Positions 8,392 to 17,081 of a stretch of 64,000 bases of DNA are shown here, in pieces. The stretch covers positions 1,080,001 through 1,144,000 of the forward strand of contig NZ_CDME01000011.1 of the NCBI RefSeq assembly GCF_000826545.1, read 5' to 3'. Position numbers and translations under genes: made by a program. The notes under the pieces are model-generated. The model did no database searches. It worked only from the letters and a program-made list of their open reading frames with translations, and had not been told where the DNA came from. Each line of letters opens with the position of its first letter. The first letter of the stretch is position 1. This stretch comes from Kibdelosporangium sp. MJ126-NF4 (GTDB lineage Bacteria > Actinomycetota > Actinomycetes > Mycobacteriales > Pseudonocardiaceae).

Positions 8392-9353
8392 CGTGTCCGC
8401 AATTGCGTGCCGCGCTTGAGGCGGCAGTCCTCGCGCCATCCCCACACAACACACAGCCGTGGCGCTTCGAGGTCACGGACGGCCAGGTGGATGTGTTGCT
8501 GGACGAGTCCCGGATTCTGGCGGTTGCCGATCCGGATGGCAGGGAGGCGCGGATGTCCTGCGGCGCCGCGTTGTTCAACGTACGCATGTCGCTGCGCGCG
8601 CAAGGGCTGCCGGTTCATGTGAACCTTCTGCCCGTGCCGTACCGGCCGCACCTGCTGGCACGAGTGAAGGTCAGTGGACACCTTGCCGCCAAGACTGACG
8701 AACTGGTGCTGCACAGGGCAATTCCTCATCGGCACACCAACCGGCGGCCGTTCCGTGATGATCCTGTACCCGGGTCCGTCCGGAAGATCCTGCGGCAAGG
8801 GGCGTTGCAGGAGGGCGCTCGGCTGGTGTTGCTGGACAAGCCGGGGCGTTACCACTCGGTGGCCACGCTTCTGCGGCTGGCTGAGAACGCGCAGCGTCAG
8901 GATGCCGAGTTCCAGGACGAGCTGCGGCGGTGGGTTGCCACCGACCTCACCAGGCTCGACGGCGTTCCGCTTCTGGCAGGAGGGCCGCCGCCAGTGACTG
9001 AGCCGTTGGTGATACTGCGCCAGTACGGTTCGAACGGGACGAAGCCACCGCGAGAGTACGAGCAGGAGCCGTTGCTGGGTGTGCTGGTGACGCACCGGGA
9101 CGAGGTACACGACCACGTGCGTGCGGGTCAGGCTCTGCAGCGGGTCCTGCTCACCGCCACAGCGGCTACGGTCAGTACGTCATTTCTGTCGGCGGCGGTC
9201 GAGTCGCCGCGGATCCGTTCCGCGCTGCGCGATCTGCTCGGTGACGAGGGATACCCTCAGGCGGTTCTGCGGTTCGGTTACGGCTATCAGCCGCCACACA
9301 CTCGCCGTCGGCCTGTCGAGCAAGTGAGCAACTGCCTTGAGACGCCGCATTAG
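8388..9353 (+). CDS. Acg-like nitroreductase-fold protein
   Basis: A 321-residue member of the Acg/nitroreductase superfamily, which in mycobacteria includes DosR-regulated FMN-binding proteins that may store FMN rather than reduce substrates. Visible: APSPHNTQPWRF (residues 15-26, a conserved FMN-contact segment), SCGAALFNVRMSLR, RHTNRRPF, and a C-terminal RFGYGYQPPHTRRRP. The ATG overlaps the ackA stop by 4 bases, so the two are translationally coupled and probably share the box at 7224. The stop codon TAG lies in the loop of the terminator hairpin at 9329-9374. Confidence 0.88.
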   Translation: MTCPQLRAALEAAVLAPSPHNTQPWRFEVTDGQVDVLLDESRILAVADPDGREARMSCGAALFNVRMSLRAQGLPVHVNLLPVPYRPHLLARVKVSGHLAAKTDELVLHRAIPHRHTNRRPFRDDPVPGSVRKILRQGALQEGARLVLLDKPGRYHSVATLLRLAENAQRQDAEFQDELRRWVATDLTRLDGVPLLAGGPPPVTEPLVILRQYGSNGTKPPREYEQEPLLGVLVTHRDEVHDHVRAGQALQRVLLTATAATVSTSFLSAAVESPRIRSALRDLLGDEGYPQAVLRFGYGYQPPHTRRRPVEQVSNCLETPH

Positions 9354-9374
9354 TGCGGTGTCTCAAGGCAGTTG
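9329..9374. terminator. Bidirectional terminator with 21-bp stem
   Basis: The arms at 9329-9349 and 9354-9374 are complementary over 21 bases, with a single G/T wobble, around a TTAG loop (9350-9353). It sits between the nitroreductase gene and the convergent UspA gene (stop at 9388), so it can end both transcripts. Unusually, the left arm is coding and the nitroreductase stop codon is in the loop. Confidence 0.85.
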
Positions 9375-9387
9375 TCTGGTGAACGAA

Positions 9388-10194
9388 TCAATACGGGTCA
9401 GGGGATTTCACCACAAGAACCGGGCACGGGGCCATGTGCAGCGCGGTGGCGGTGACCATGGAGAGTTTGCCTGGTTGGCCGCCGGGGCCGAGCACGAGCA
9501 GATCGCTGCGGTCGCATGTGCGGACGGCTTCGTGTGGCTGACTGCGCACCAGATGCAGGCTCGGGATCACGTCAGGGGCGATGTCGCGAACCAGGTCGTG
9601 GGCGCGTTCGAGGATTTCGGCTGGGTCGCTGTTCGCAGGAACCGTGTGTGCGCCCGGCAATGGAACGGCGTGGATGAGTCGTAGCCTGCTGCGGGTGCGG
9701 ACTGCGAACTGGATCGCGCGGCGGATGACGGCCTCGTCGTCGCGTCCGCCGAGCGCGGCGGTGATCCATCGGTGCTCACCCTGTACCGAGCGTGCTTCAC
9801 CGCGGACGACCACGGCATCGCACTGGGCGCCGGAAATGATGGGCACGACGGATCGACCGAGACCGAACGGACCGTGCCTGCGGCCGCGGTAGCCGACGAT
9901 CACCAGGTCATGGTCCTTGCTGGCGGTGATGAGGGTATGGACCGGCGAGTCGGGAGACACGGTGACCGAGGCAAAGAGCCACCGGTAGGCGTCGAGCCGT
10001 CGGGCGATCGCCTGGTCGTCGGACGATTCCGAGGCGAACACGCGCAGCCGTGCGTTCAGCAACGCGGCATGGCGCAAAGCCCACGTCAACGCCGCGTCGC
10101 CCCACGGCGTTCCGTCGGTTCCGACGGCGACCCGTGGCCGTCGGACTGGACGCTGCTGGGGTACCGGACGGATCGCCGGTGCGCTGCGGGTCAT
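9388..10194 (-). CDS. Tandem universal stress protein (UspA family)
   Basis: A cytosolic nucleotide-binding stress protein of 268 residues with two Usp domains. Domain 1 starts RVAVGTDGTPWGDAALTWA; domain 2 starts WITAALGGRDDEAVIRRAI and ends with DLLVLGPGGQPGKLSMVTATALHMAPCPVLVVK. That is a degenerate form of the G-x2-G-x9-G(S/T) ATP motif, so ATP binding is uncertain. ATG at 10194 is chosen because GGAGGA lies 3-8 bases upstream; the upstream in-frame ATG at 10269 has none. It is divergent from phosphoketolase, with a half-conserved DevR-like box 60 bases upstream. Confidence 0.88.
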   Translation of the reverse strand: MTRSAPAIRPVPQQRPVRRPRVAVGTDGTPWGDAALTWALRHAALLNARLRVFASESSDDQAIARRLDAYRWLFASVTVSPDSPVHTLITASKDHDLVIVGYRGRRHGPFGLGRSVVPIISGAQCDAVVVRGEARSVQGEHRWITAALGGRDDEAVIRRAIQFAVRTRSRLRLIHAVPLPGAHTVPANSDPAEILERAHDLVRDIAPDVIPSLHLVRSQPHEAVRTCDRSDLLVLGPGGQPGKLSMVTATALHMAPCPVLVVKSPDPY

Positions 10195-10254
10195 CGCTCC
10201 TCCAATGTCTGCACGCTGAACACCCACAGTGGTGGCGGCCGGTACCGGGCGGAT

Positions 10255-10270
10255 AGGGCCGCGTGCCATG
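10255..10270. promoter_or_regulatory. Degenerate DevR-like box between UspA and phosphoketolase
   Basis: AGGGCC-GCGT-GCCATG: the left arm is perfect, the right arm weak. It lies 60 bases upstream of the UspA start and 105 bases upstream of the phosphoketolase start, in the divergent promoter region. Confidence 0.35.
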
Positions 10271-10375
10271 CGGAAAGGAGGCGAAGGTCCCGAGTCGGTC
10301 GGGGCGCGCGGCAGTATCGGCGGAGCAGGTCACGCGGGCAGCGTTGTGGTCGACGACCTCGACGGAAGGCAACCG

Positions 10376-12742
10376 ATGACCGCCCACACACAGCCCACCG
10401 AAACCCGGGCGGGCACCGACACGATGCGCCGCGTCGACGCCTGGTGGCGAGCGGCCAACTACCTGTCAGTCGGCCAGATCTACCTGCTGGACAACCCGTT
10501 GCTGCGCGTTCCGCTGCAGCCCGACCACGTCAAGCCGCGCCTGCTCGGGCACTGGGGGACCGTGCCGGGCATCACCATGACCTACGCCCACCTCAACCAC
10601 CTGATCATGCGCGACGACGTCAACGCGCTCCTGGTCACCGGGCCCGGCCACGGCGCGGCTGGTCTGAACGCGGCTGCCTGGCTGGAGGGCACCTATTCGG
10701 AGCTGTACCCGCATGTCACCCAGGACGAGGCTGGGATGCGGGAGCTGTTTCGCCAGTTCTCGTTCCCCGGTGGTGTGCCCAGCCACGCCTCAGCGCACCT
10801 GCCCGGTTCGATCCATGAAGGCGGCGAGTTGGGCTATGCCCTCGCACACGCCACTGGGGCGGCACTGGACAACCCCGACCTGATCGTCGCGTGCGTCATC
10901 GGCGACGGCGAGGCGGAAACCGGTCCGCTGGCCACGAGTTGGCACGCCCCGGCGTTCCTCGACCCGGCAACGGACGGCGCTGTGCTGCCGATCCTGCACT
11001 TGAACGGCTACAAGATCGCGAACCCGACAGTGTTGTCCCGTCTTCCGAGGGAAGGTCTGGCGGCGTTGCTGCGCGGGCACGGCTGGCGCGCGGTCGAAGT
11101 CGCCGGATCCGATCCGTTCGAGGTCCACGAGGCGTACGCCGAAGCTCTCACAGAGTGCCTGTCCGACATCAGGCAGATCCAGTGCGACGCGCGCCGCGGC
11201 GTCCGTAGTCGGACGACGGCTTGGCCGGTGATCGTGCTGCGCACTCCCAAGGGCTGGACCGGGCCTGAAACCGTCGACGGGCATCGGGTCGAGGGATCGT
11301 GGCGGTCGCACCAGGTGCCGATCACAGGCATCCGTTCGGATCCGCATCGACTGGCGCAGTTGGAGACCTGGCTGCAGTCCTACCGGCCGGACGAGCTGTT
11401 CGAGACCGACGGGACGCCCGCGCCGCTGGTCCGGTATTGGCATCCGTTGGGTACCAGGCGGATGAGTGCGAACCCGATCGCACGCGGCCACGTGCAGCGC
11501 GACTTGAACCTGCCGGACTGGCGAAAGTACACGGTGGACACCGACGGGACCGCGGAGGCGACGCGTGCGCTCGGTGGGTACCTGCGTGACGCGATGACGC
11601 TGAACATGAACAACCTGCTGTTCTTCGCGCCGGACGAGCACGCGTCCAACCGGCTCGGCGATGTCCTTGACGTGACCGGCCGCCGGTGGCAGCTGCCGAT
11701 CGAGCCAGGCGACGATCACCTGGCCAGGGACGGTCGGGTCTTCGAGGTGTTGTCCGAGCACCTGTGCCAGGGCTGGTTGGAGGGATACCTGCTGACCGGC
11801 AGGCACGGGTTGCTCTCGAGCTATGAGGCGTTCACGCACATCGTGGACTCGATGGTCGCCCAGCACGCCAAGTGGCTGCACACCGCCGCGGACATCCCGT
11901 GGCGCCGCCCGGTGCCGAGCCTGAACTACCTGCTGACCTCACACGTGTGGCGACAGGACCACAATGGAGCGTCCCATCAGGACCCCGGGTTCATCGACCA
12001 CGTGCTGAGCAAGCGCCCGGAAGTCGCCAGGGTGTATCTGCCGCCGGACGCGAACACGCTGCTGAGCGTGGCCGATCACTGCCTGCGGACTCGCGGCCTG
12101 GTCAACGTGATCGTCGCAGGGAAGCAACCGGCGCACCAGTACCTGACAGCTGATGAGGCTCGCGCGCACTGCGAGCAGGGGCTCGGCGTGTGGAGCTGGG
12201 CGAGCAGCGACCTCGACGGCGGCACCGACGTGGTGCTTGCGTGCGCGGGGGATGTTCCGACCCAGGAAACCCTCGCTGCCAAGGACGTGCTGCTCGACCT
12301 GGTGCCGGACCTGAAGATCCGTGTGGTGAACGTGGTCGACCTCGGTCGGTTGTTCTCGCCCGAGCAGCACCCGCATGGCATCGGTGACCGGGAGTACGGC
12401 GAGATCTTCACCAGGGACAAGCCGGTGATCTTCGCGTTCCACGGCTACCCGTGGTTGATCCACCGCCTGGCCTATCGCCGTCCCGGCCACGACAACCTGC
12501 ACGTCTGGGGCTTCCACGACTACGGCACCACCACGACCCCGTTCGACATGTGCGTGCTCAACGAACTCGACCGCTACCACCTCGCCCTGGCCGCACTCGA
12601 GCGCGTGCCACGGCTTGAGGGCCGGATCGGGCATCTGCGCCAGGAACTTCTCGGGCGCCTCGCCCGACATCACGACCACATCCGGAGCACGGGTGAGGAC
12701 CTGCCGGAAATCCGCGACTGGAAACCAAGGAGAACACCATGA
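10376..12742 (+). CDS. xfp: Phosphoketolase
   Basis: A thiamine-diphosphate enzyme that splits xylulose-5-phosphate (and often fructose-6-phosphate) with phosphate to acetyl phosphate plus an aldose phosphate. It has 788 residues, standard for the family. Visible: [17 protein letters not shown] at the N-terminus, GHWGTVPG, the TPP-side [24 protein letters not shown] (residues about 178-190; the TPP/Mg motif GDGEAETG), [11 protein letters not shown], and later LLSSYEAF and [12 protein letters not shown] at 10376 has GGAAGG upstream; an upstream GTG would add 49 unlikely residues. With acetate kinase it forms an ATP-yielding branch. Its stop overlaps the start of a truncated Usp gene. Confidence 0.95.
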   Translation: MTAHTQPTETRAGTDTMRRVDAWWRAANYLSVGQIYLLDNPLLRVPLQPDHVKPRLLGHWGTVPGITMTYAHLNHLIMRDDVNALLVTGPGHGAAGLNAAAWLEGTYSELYPHVTQDEAGMRELFRQFSFPGGVPSHASAHLPGSIHEGGELGYALAHATGAALDNPDLIVACVIGDGEAETGPLATSWHAPAFLDPATDGAVLPILHLNGYKIANPTVLSRLPREGLAALLRGHGWRAVEVAGSDPFEVHEAYAEALTECLSDIRQIQCDARRGVRSRTTAWPVIVLRTPKGWTGPETVDGHRVEGSWRSHQVPITGIRSDPHRLAQLETWLQSYRPDELFETDGTPAPLVRYWHPLGTRRMSANPIARGHVQRDLNLPDWRKYTVDTDGTAEATRALGGYLRDAMTLNMNNLLFFAPDEHASNRLGDVLDVTGRRWQLPIEPGDDHLARDGRVFEVLSEHLCQGWLEGYLLTGRHGLLSSYEAFTHIVDSMVAQHAKWLHTAADIPWRRPVPSLNYLLTSHVWRQDHNGASHQDPGFIDHVLSKRPEVARVYLPPDANTLLSVADHCLRTRGLVNVIVAGKQPAHQYLTADEARAHCEQGLGVWSWASSDLDGGTDVVLACAGDVPTQETLAAKDVLLDLVPDLKIRVVNVVDLGRLFSPEQHPHGIGDREYGEIFTRDKPVIFAFHGYPWLIHRLAYRRPGHDNLHVWGFHDYGTTTTPFDMCVLNELDRYHLALAALERVPRLEGRIGHLRQELLGRLARHHDHIRSTGEDLPEIRDWKPRRTP

Positions 12743-12870
12743 CCAAGCCGATCATCGTCGGCGTCGACGGATCCGCCGTCAGCATCGCCGCACTGCGCTG
12801 TTTGTTTGGCGTCAAGGTCATGGAGACCAGCTGCTGTCCTATTCGTGTGCGCGCAGCCTTCGGCCCGTGA
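12739..12870 (+). pseudogene. UspA N-terminal fragment, truncated after about 20 residues
   Basis: An ATG overlapping the phosphoketolase stop (ATGA), preceded by AAGGAG, opens [20 protein letters not shown], a textbook Usp N-terminus. The homology then stops abruptly; the frame continues with 23 unrelated residues (two adjacent Cys, Arg-rich) to TGA at 12868, overlapping the 3' end of the opposite-strand PNPOx gene. It looks like a deletion that removed most of a Usp gene that was translationally coupled to phosphoketolase. Confidence 0.7.
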
Positions 12871-13252
12871 GCTGCTCGATGCCTATCCGCAGGTAGTACT
12901 CCTTGGCCCCAGCTGCCCACGGTCGCAACTCGAGACGCCGCACTGCGTCCAGGTCGGCGGGCTCGATCACCTGGGTTGCCAGGCCGATCGCCACGACGCT
13001 CCATGCGCCGCGCTCGGGATAGCTGGCGAGGTCGTCCACTTCGAAGGCGACGACAGTGTTGGTGCCGGAGACGGCGAGCCTGCTGCGGGCTCCGGTTCTG
13101 ATGACGACAGTGCGATCGAGGACGGCGAAGTTCACCGGCAGGACGGCAGGCAGTGCCCGGTCGTTGTACACGATTCGTCCGACCGGCATCTTTTTCAACA
13201 ACTGGAAGCACTCGTCCTCGCCCAGCACTTCCAGCCCCGCGGAGTCGACCAT
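12839..13252 (-). CDS. Pyridoxamine 5'-phosphate oxidase-fold flavoprotein
   Basis: A 137-residue split-barrel protein that binds FMN or F420. Motifs: CFQLLKKMPVGRIVYND, ALPAVLPVNFAVLDRTVVIRTG and VVAFEVDDLASYPERGAWSVVAIGLA, typical of the PNPOx-like family found in mycobacterial and streptomycete dormancy regulons. The chosen ATG has only a weak ribosome site. A 15-base DevR-like site lies 35 bases upstream. The substrate is unknown. Confidence 0.87.
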   Translation of the reverse strand: MVDSAGLEVLGEDECFQLLKKMPVGRIVYNDRALPAVLPVNFAVLDRTVVIRTGARSRLAVSGTNTVVAFEVDDLASYPERGAWSVVAIGLATQVIEPADLDAVRRLELRPWAAGAKEYYLRIGIEQLTGRRLRAHE

Positions 13253-13287
13253 GAGTCAACGGTGCTTCGTCGCGCTGCGAATCGGAT

Positions 13288-13302
13288 AGGGTCCAAAGCC
13301 CT
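13288..13302. promoter_or_regulatory. DevR-like box variant upstream of the PNPOx gene
   Basis: AGGGTC-CAA-AGCCCT, reading AGGG-N7-CCCT, one base shorter in the spacer than the other boxes. It is 35 bases from the ATG at 13252. Confidence 0.4.
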
Positions 13303-13317
13303 GTACGGCATGGGTCC

Positions 13318-13345
13318 GGCGCCCTGTCCATCGGGACAGGGCGCC
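13318..13345. terminator. Hairpin terminator downstream of the DoxX gene
   Basis: GGCGCCCTGTCC pairs with GGACAGGGCGCC around a 4-base loop (12-bp perfect stem), starting 20 bases past the DoxX stop on the minus strand. No T-run, as usual for high-GC actinobacteria. Confidence 0.7.
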
Positions 13346-13364
13346 GGTTCGTCGGTCTCGGTGC

Positions 13365-13973
13365 TCAGATCAGCCAGTGGTTCTTGCGGACGAGGTCAAG
13401 GTCGGCCCATTGGCGTCCAAAGCCCCATGTGTTGCCCGCGTAGGTCACCGCGAGGGTGATCAGCGCGATGGCGTAGATGACGTGGTAGTCGATGATCGGG
13501 TTGGGGGACATGCTCGGTTGACCGGCCTCGGTGAACCGGGAAAGCGGCCATTCCGCCACCCACATCATCAGCATCATGAGCGTGCCCGCGATGGCGGAGA
13601 TCCGCAGACCGATCCCGAGGGTGACGGCGACGCCGATACCGAGCAGACCGAGCATGAACAGCCAGTCGGCCAGCCAACCGCCTGCCCAGCCCCGCAGTGT
13701 CTCGGAGAACGGTCCGACGTCGACGCGGCTGAGGAAGCCCTTGGTCGGCGAGCCGCCGCTGATCCAGGCGTTGGCCGAACCGGTGGCGTAGCCGAAGCCG
13801 AACATCTTGTCCAGGAACGCCCACAGGAACAGCAGGCCGGTCCCGATCCGCAGCACGGCCGTCCACTTGCCCGCGGTCGTGGTCATCACGGCACCGTGTG
13901 CCGGGGCGGTGGTCGCGGCTTCGCGCGGGGAAACCTGCAGGGCTTCGTTGATCGGGGCGGTGTGAGCGGACAT
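13365..13973 (-). CDS. DoxX-family membrane protein
   Basis: A 202-residue integral membrane protein with four to five hydrophobic segments, beginning after a 40-residue soluble N-terminus: LRIGTGLLFLWAFLDKMFGFG is the diagnostic DoxX first segment. It continues with a loop containing ISGGSPTKGFL, then WLFMLGLLGIGVAVTLGIGLRI, IAGTLMMLMMWVA and YHVIYAIALITLAVTYAGNTWGFG. The family includes the quinone-reducing thiosulfate dehydrogenase subunit and oxidative-stress membrane proteins; the exact role here is unknown. A well-conserved DevR-like box lies 58 bases before the start. Confidence 0.88.
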   Translation of the reverse strand: MSAHTAPINEALQVSPREAATTAPAHGAVMTTTAGKWTAVLRIGTGLLFLWAFLDKMFGFGYATGSANAWISGGSPTKGFLSRVDVGPFSETLRGWAGGWLADWLFMLGLLGIGVAVTLGIGLRISAIAGTLMMLMMWVAEWPLSRFTEAGQPSMSPNPIIDYHVIYAIALITLAVTYAGNTWGFGRQWADLDLVRKNHWLI

Positions 13974-14031
13974 GGAGCCCTCCTGTATCTCGGTGTTGCC
14001 CTTATCGTGTCGGCCACGCCGGATGGCGGAT

Positions 14032-14047
14032 TGGGGCGAAAGACCCT
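14032..14047. promoter_or_regulatory. DevR/DosR-like box upstream of the DoxX gene
   Basis: TGGGGC-GAAA-GACCCT, with the same 4-base spacer and right arm as the ATPase box. It begins 58 bases upstream of the ATG at 13973 on the minus strand. Confidence 0.6.
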
Positions 14048-14166
14048 GTGCGGTGGGGGCGTTGGGCAGGACCTTCGCAGGGCAAGCGATTCGACGATCG
14101 CCACCGAGCTACCCTCGCGTCCGCCTTACCGGCTTCGACGCGATGGAGCAGGTCGTGCTGCCGACG

Positions 14167-14994
14167 TTATGGAATGACCGCGAGCGGGCTGCTTGCGTTG
14201 CGCAGGAGCGCCTGGCTCACCGAACCGAGCAGCATCCCGGATCTGGCTCCGCGCCCGTGGGTGCCGACCACCACCAACTGCGCCCGCATCGACTCCTCGG
14301 CGAGGAACTCGTGGGCGTTGCCGATCGTGGACACGGTCCAAGCCGGAACATTCGGGTGCCGCTGTTGAGCGTCAGCCAATGTCTCCGTCACGACCCGAAG
14401 ATGCGCTCGACGTTGCGCGGGCAGGTCACCAGCGCCCGGAAGCACGCTCCGATGCCACACGTGCACGGCGCGCACGCCACTCATATGTTGTGCCGCATAG
14501 CCGAACGCGAACGCCACAGCCGCTTTGGAAGCAGGCGATCCGTCCACTCCGACCACGACCGGAGCACTTCTCGGTGGCATGGTCCGAGCGATGATCACCG
14601 GGCACCGTGCTTGAGCCACGACACTGGCGCCGACCGAACCCCGCACCGCCGCGGACAGCGCCGAACGTCCGCGATTGCCGAGCACGAGCATGCTCGCGTC
14701 GGTCGCCCAACTGATGAGAGCGTCGGCTGGATGGTTGGGTGAGATGACCGACGAAACATGGATGTCCCGATTCATTGCCTGCACAACGGCAACGGCATCG
14801 TCGACCAGTTTCCTGGCGGACTTCGATGTGGCTTCCAACACGGAGCCGGTGCGCACCACGGACGTGGACCACTCCTCGTCGGCGTGCAACACCATGAGGG
14901 GAACGCTGCGCTGTGCGGCTTCGGCGATGGCCCAGTGCAATGCGATGTCGTTGCCCGGCCCGCCGTCGATTCCGACCACGATCGGTTTGCTCAT
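14167..14994 (-). CDS. Tandem universal stress protein (UspA family)
   Basis: 275 residues with two Usp domains. Domain 1 begins MSKPIVVGIDGGPGNDIALHWA and ends MLVLGNRGRSALSAAVRGSVGASVVAQARCPVII; domain 2 begins VVVGVDGSPASKAAVAFA and ends VVVGTHGRGARSGMLLGSVSQALL. Both carry a G-x2-G-x9-G-S type nucleotide motif, so unlike the paralogue at 9388 it probably binds ATP. It is monocistronic, with a box-like sequence 34 bases upstream. Confidence 0.92.
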   Translation of the reverse strand: MSKPIVVGIDGGPGNDIALHWAIAEAAQRSVPLMVLHADEEWSTSVVRTGSVLEATSKSARKLVDDAVAVVQAMNRDIHVSSVISPNHPADALISWATDASMLVLGNRGRSALSAAVRGSVGASVVAQARCPVIIARTMPPRSAPVVVGVDGSPASKAAVAFAFGYAAQHMSGVRAVHVWHRSVLPGAGDLPAQRRAHLRVVTETLADAQQRHPNVPAWTVSTIGNAHEFLAEESMRAQLVVVGTHGRGARSGMLLGSVSQALLRNASSPLAVIP

Positions 14995-15028
14995 GGCCCC
15001 AGGCTCGCCCTGCGCCTGACTGCCGGAC

Positions 15029-15044
15029 AGGGCCGAACGGCACG
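15029..15044. promoter_or_regulatory. Partial DevR-like box upstream of UspA gene
   Basis: AGGGCC-GAAC-GGCACG: a perfect left arm and a right arm with two mismatches, 34 bases upstream of the ATG at 14994 (minus strand). Confidence 0.42.
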
Positions 15045-15237
15045 GTGTGTCCCGGTCAATGGCCCCTGGATTCGGTTCGTTCTCGTGTCCGACGGTTTGC
15101 AGCCAGCCGGTGGGTGTGTCACGCGGGCCGATGGTCGCGCTCCCAATGACTTCACCAACTCGGCGACTCCGACAGAGTCAAAGTTGGCCGACCGCGCCTG
15201 TTGATCACGCGGTTGAGAATGCGGTTAACTCGGTGCC

Positions 15238-16473
15238 ATGGATCGCAGGCAGTTCGTACTCGGTACCGGGATCGCCGCCGGTGGCATCCTGGTCGGCCCA
15301 GCCCAGGCGTCCGCCGCCGACGAGTGGGACGCGGTACGTCGGCAGTTCCCGCTGGACCCGGATCTCATCAATTTCGCGCACTTCTTCCTGACCACCCATC
15401 CCCGGCCGGTTCAGGCCGAGATCGAGCGGCTGCGCAGGTGGCTCGAACCGAACACGCACGTGATCACCTACGACTCGTTGCGTCGACTCCAGCAGGAGAC
15501 CGCCGAGGCCCTGGCTGGCTACATCGGCGGCCGCCCCGACGACATCGCGCTCACCCAGAACACCACCACCGGCATGACGCTGGCTTACGCCACCCTGAAA
15601 ATCAAGCCAGGCCAGGAGTTACTGGTCAACGACCAGGATCACACCGTGCACCGGGTCGCCGCACAGCGAGCCGCCGAGCGCGCCGGAGGCACCTACCGGG
15701 AGGTGTCGTTGTACGCGCATTCCGGCAAGGCCACTGTGGACGAGATCGCCGGGAAGCTCCGTGCGGCCATCACCTCCAGGACCCGCGTGGTCGGGATGAC
15801 GTGGGTGCAGTCCAGCACCGGGGTGAAGATGCCGATCCGGGTGCTCGCCGACGTGGTCGCCGAGGCCAATCGGGGCCGTGCGGAGGAGGATCGCTGCCTG
15901 CTGATCGTGGACGGTGTGCACGGCTTCGCGGCCGTCGACGACGACCCCGCGAAACTGGGCGCGGACGTGTTCGCGACGGGCACCCACAAATGGCTGTTCG
16001 GCCCGCGCGGCACCGGATTCCTGTGGGTGAAGCCGGGCATGATCAGCCACTTCACGCCGATCGGCCAATCATTCGACTCCCGCAGCGCCACCTCGGCCCT
16101 CAGCATCGGCGGCTTCACCGCGTTCGAATACCAGTACGCCGTGCCCGCCGCCGTCAAATTCCACCAGCGCATCGGCCGTCCCCGGGTCGCACAGCGGGTC
16201 ACAACGCTCAGCGGCCAGCTGCGCGACGGCCTGGCCGGAATGCGGAACGTGGTGCTCTGGACACCGCGTGACCCAGCCCTGTCGGCAGGGATGACGTGCT
16301 TCGACGTCAACGGCCACAACGGAGACCAGGTCGTCACCCACCTGAGGTCCCAGGGAATCCAGATCACCACCGCGGCCTATCGGATCCCGTACGCCAGGAT
16401 CAGCACGTCCATCCTGAACACACCGGCTGAGGTGGAAACAGTCCTGCGGCGAACAGCGGAGCTTGCCCGCTGA
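15238..16473 (+). CDS. Exported class-V aminotransferase-fold PLP enzyme
   Basis: 411 residues. A Tat-type signal peptide opens the protein (MDRRQFVLGTGIAAGGILVG...AQASA, cleavage near residue 26). The class-V fold follows: TQNTTTGMTLAYATL (PLP phosphate region), DGVHGFAAVDDDP, and the PLP lysine in GTHKWLFGPRGTGFLW (Lys about 251). It is most like isopenicillin N epimerase/cysteine-desulfurase-like proteins, some of which are Tat-exported. It is flanked by stress-protein genes but has no DevR-like box of its own. Whether it is an epimerase, lyase or transaminase cannot be told from the sequence. Confidence 0.85.
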   Translation: MDRRQFVLGTGIAAGGILVGPAQASAADEWDAVRRQFPLDPDLINFAHFFLTTHPRPVQAEIERLRRWLEPNTHVITYDSLRRLQQETAEALAGYIGGRPDDIALTQNTTTGMTLAYATLKIKPGQELLVNDQDHTVHRVAAQRAAERAGGTYREVSLYAHSGKATVDEIAGKLRAAITSRTRVVGMTWVQSSTGVKMPIRVLADVVAEANRGRAEEDRCLLIVDGVHGFAAVDDDPAKLGADVFATGTHKWLFGPRGTGFLWVKPGMISHFTPIGQSFDSRSATSALSIGGFTAFEYQYAVPAAVKFHQRIGRPRVAQRVTTLSGQLRDGLAGMRNVVLWTPRDPALSAGMTCFDVNGHNGDQVVTHLRSQGIQITTAAYRIPYARISTSILNTPAEVETVLRRTAELAR

Positions 16474-16554
16474 TCACCGGACAGGCCTTGATGATCCTGG
16501 CGATGGTGTCGAGCACGGCGGGGTCGGGTGTTGGAGCCGCCCGGCCCTGGGCCG

Positions 16555-16570
16555 AGGGCCATTGGGCCCT
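16555..16570. promoter_or_regulatory. Perfect DevR/DosR-like box upstream of the UspA-CBS operon
   Basis: AGGGCC-ATTG-GGCCCT, fully palindromic arms, ending 62 bases before the UspA start at 16633. Confidence 0.62.
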
Positions 16571-16632
16571 ATCGACCGTTGTCGGCCAACCACAACAGTG
16601 AGGACAGGAACTCATTGGAAGGTGGGACGACC

Positions 16633-17079
16633 ATGGTCGAGCAGAACGTGAACCCGCCGATCGTCGTCGGCGTCGACGATTCGGACGCCGCCCGCACGGC
16701 ATTGGCATGGGCGATCGACGAAGCCAACATCCGGCACTGCTCGGTGCACGCCGTGACTGTCTGGGCTGTCGATCCCACGACCGACTTCGTCTGGACGCCC
16801 AGCGAACAGATGCGCAAGATCGCCGAGGAGAAGCTCTCGAGCACCGTGCGCCTGGCCGTCGCGGGACGCGCGGAGGTACCGACGATCGTGGAACGCGCGG
16901 TCGAAGGACCTCCGGCGACAGCCCTCGTCGATGCGGCCGAGAACGCCGCCATGCTCGTCGTCGCGACCCATCGCGGTGAACGGCTGCGCAAGGCACTGCT
17001 GGGTTCGGTCAGCGCGGCCTGCATGCGGCATTCCAACGTCCCCGTCGTCGTGGTGCGCCCCGAGCCGAAAGGCCAGTGA
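16633..17079 (+). CDS. Single-domain universal stress protein
   Basis: 148 residues, one Usp domain: PPIVVGVDDSDAARTALAWAI at the N-terminus and AMLVVATHRGERLRKALLGSVSAACMRHSNVPVVVV at the C-terminus. The ATG at 16633 (GGAAGG and GGTGGG upstream) is chosen over an in-frame start at 16528, which would overlap the DevR-like box. It is the first gene of a two-gene operon with the CBS-BON protein 2 bases downstream. Confidence 0.9.
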   Translation: MVEQNVNPPIVVGVDDSDAARTALAWAIDEANIRHCSVHAVTVWAVDPTTDFVWTPSEQMRKIAEEKLSSTVRLAVAGRAEVPTIVERAVEGPPATALVDAAENAAMLVVATHRGERLRKALLGSVSAACMRHSNVPVVVVRPEPKGQ

Positions 17080-17081
17080 CC

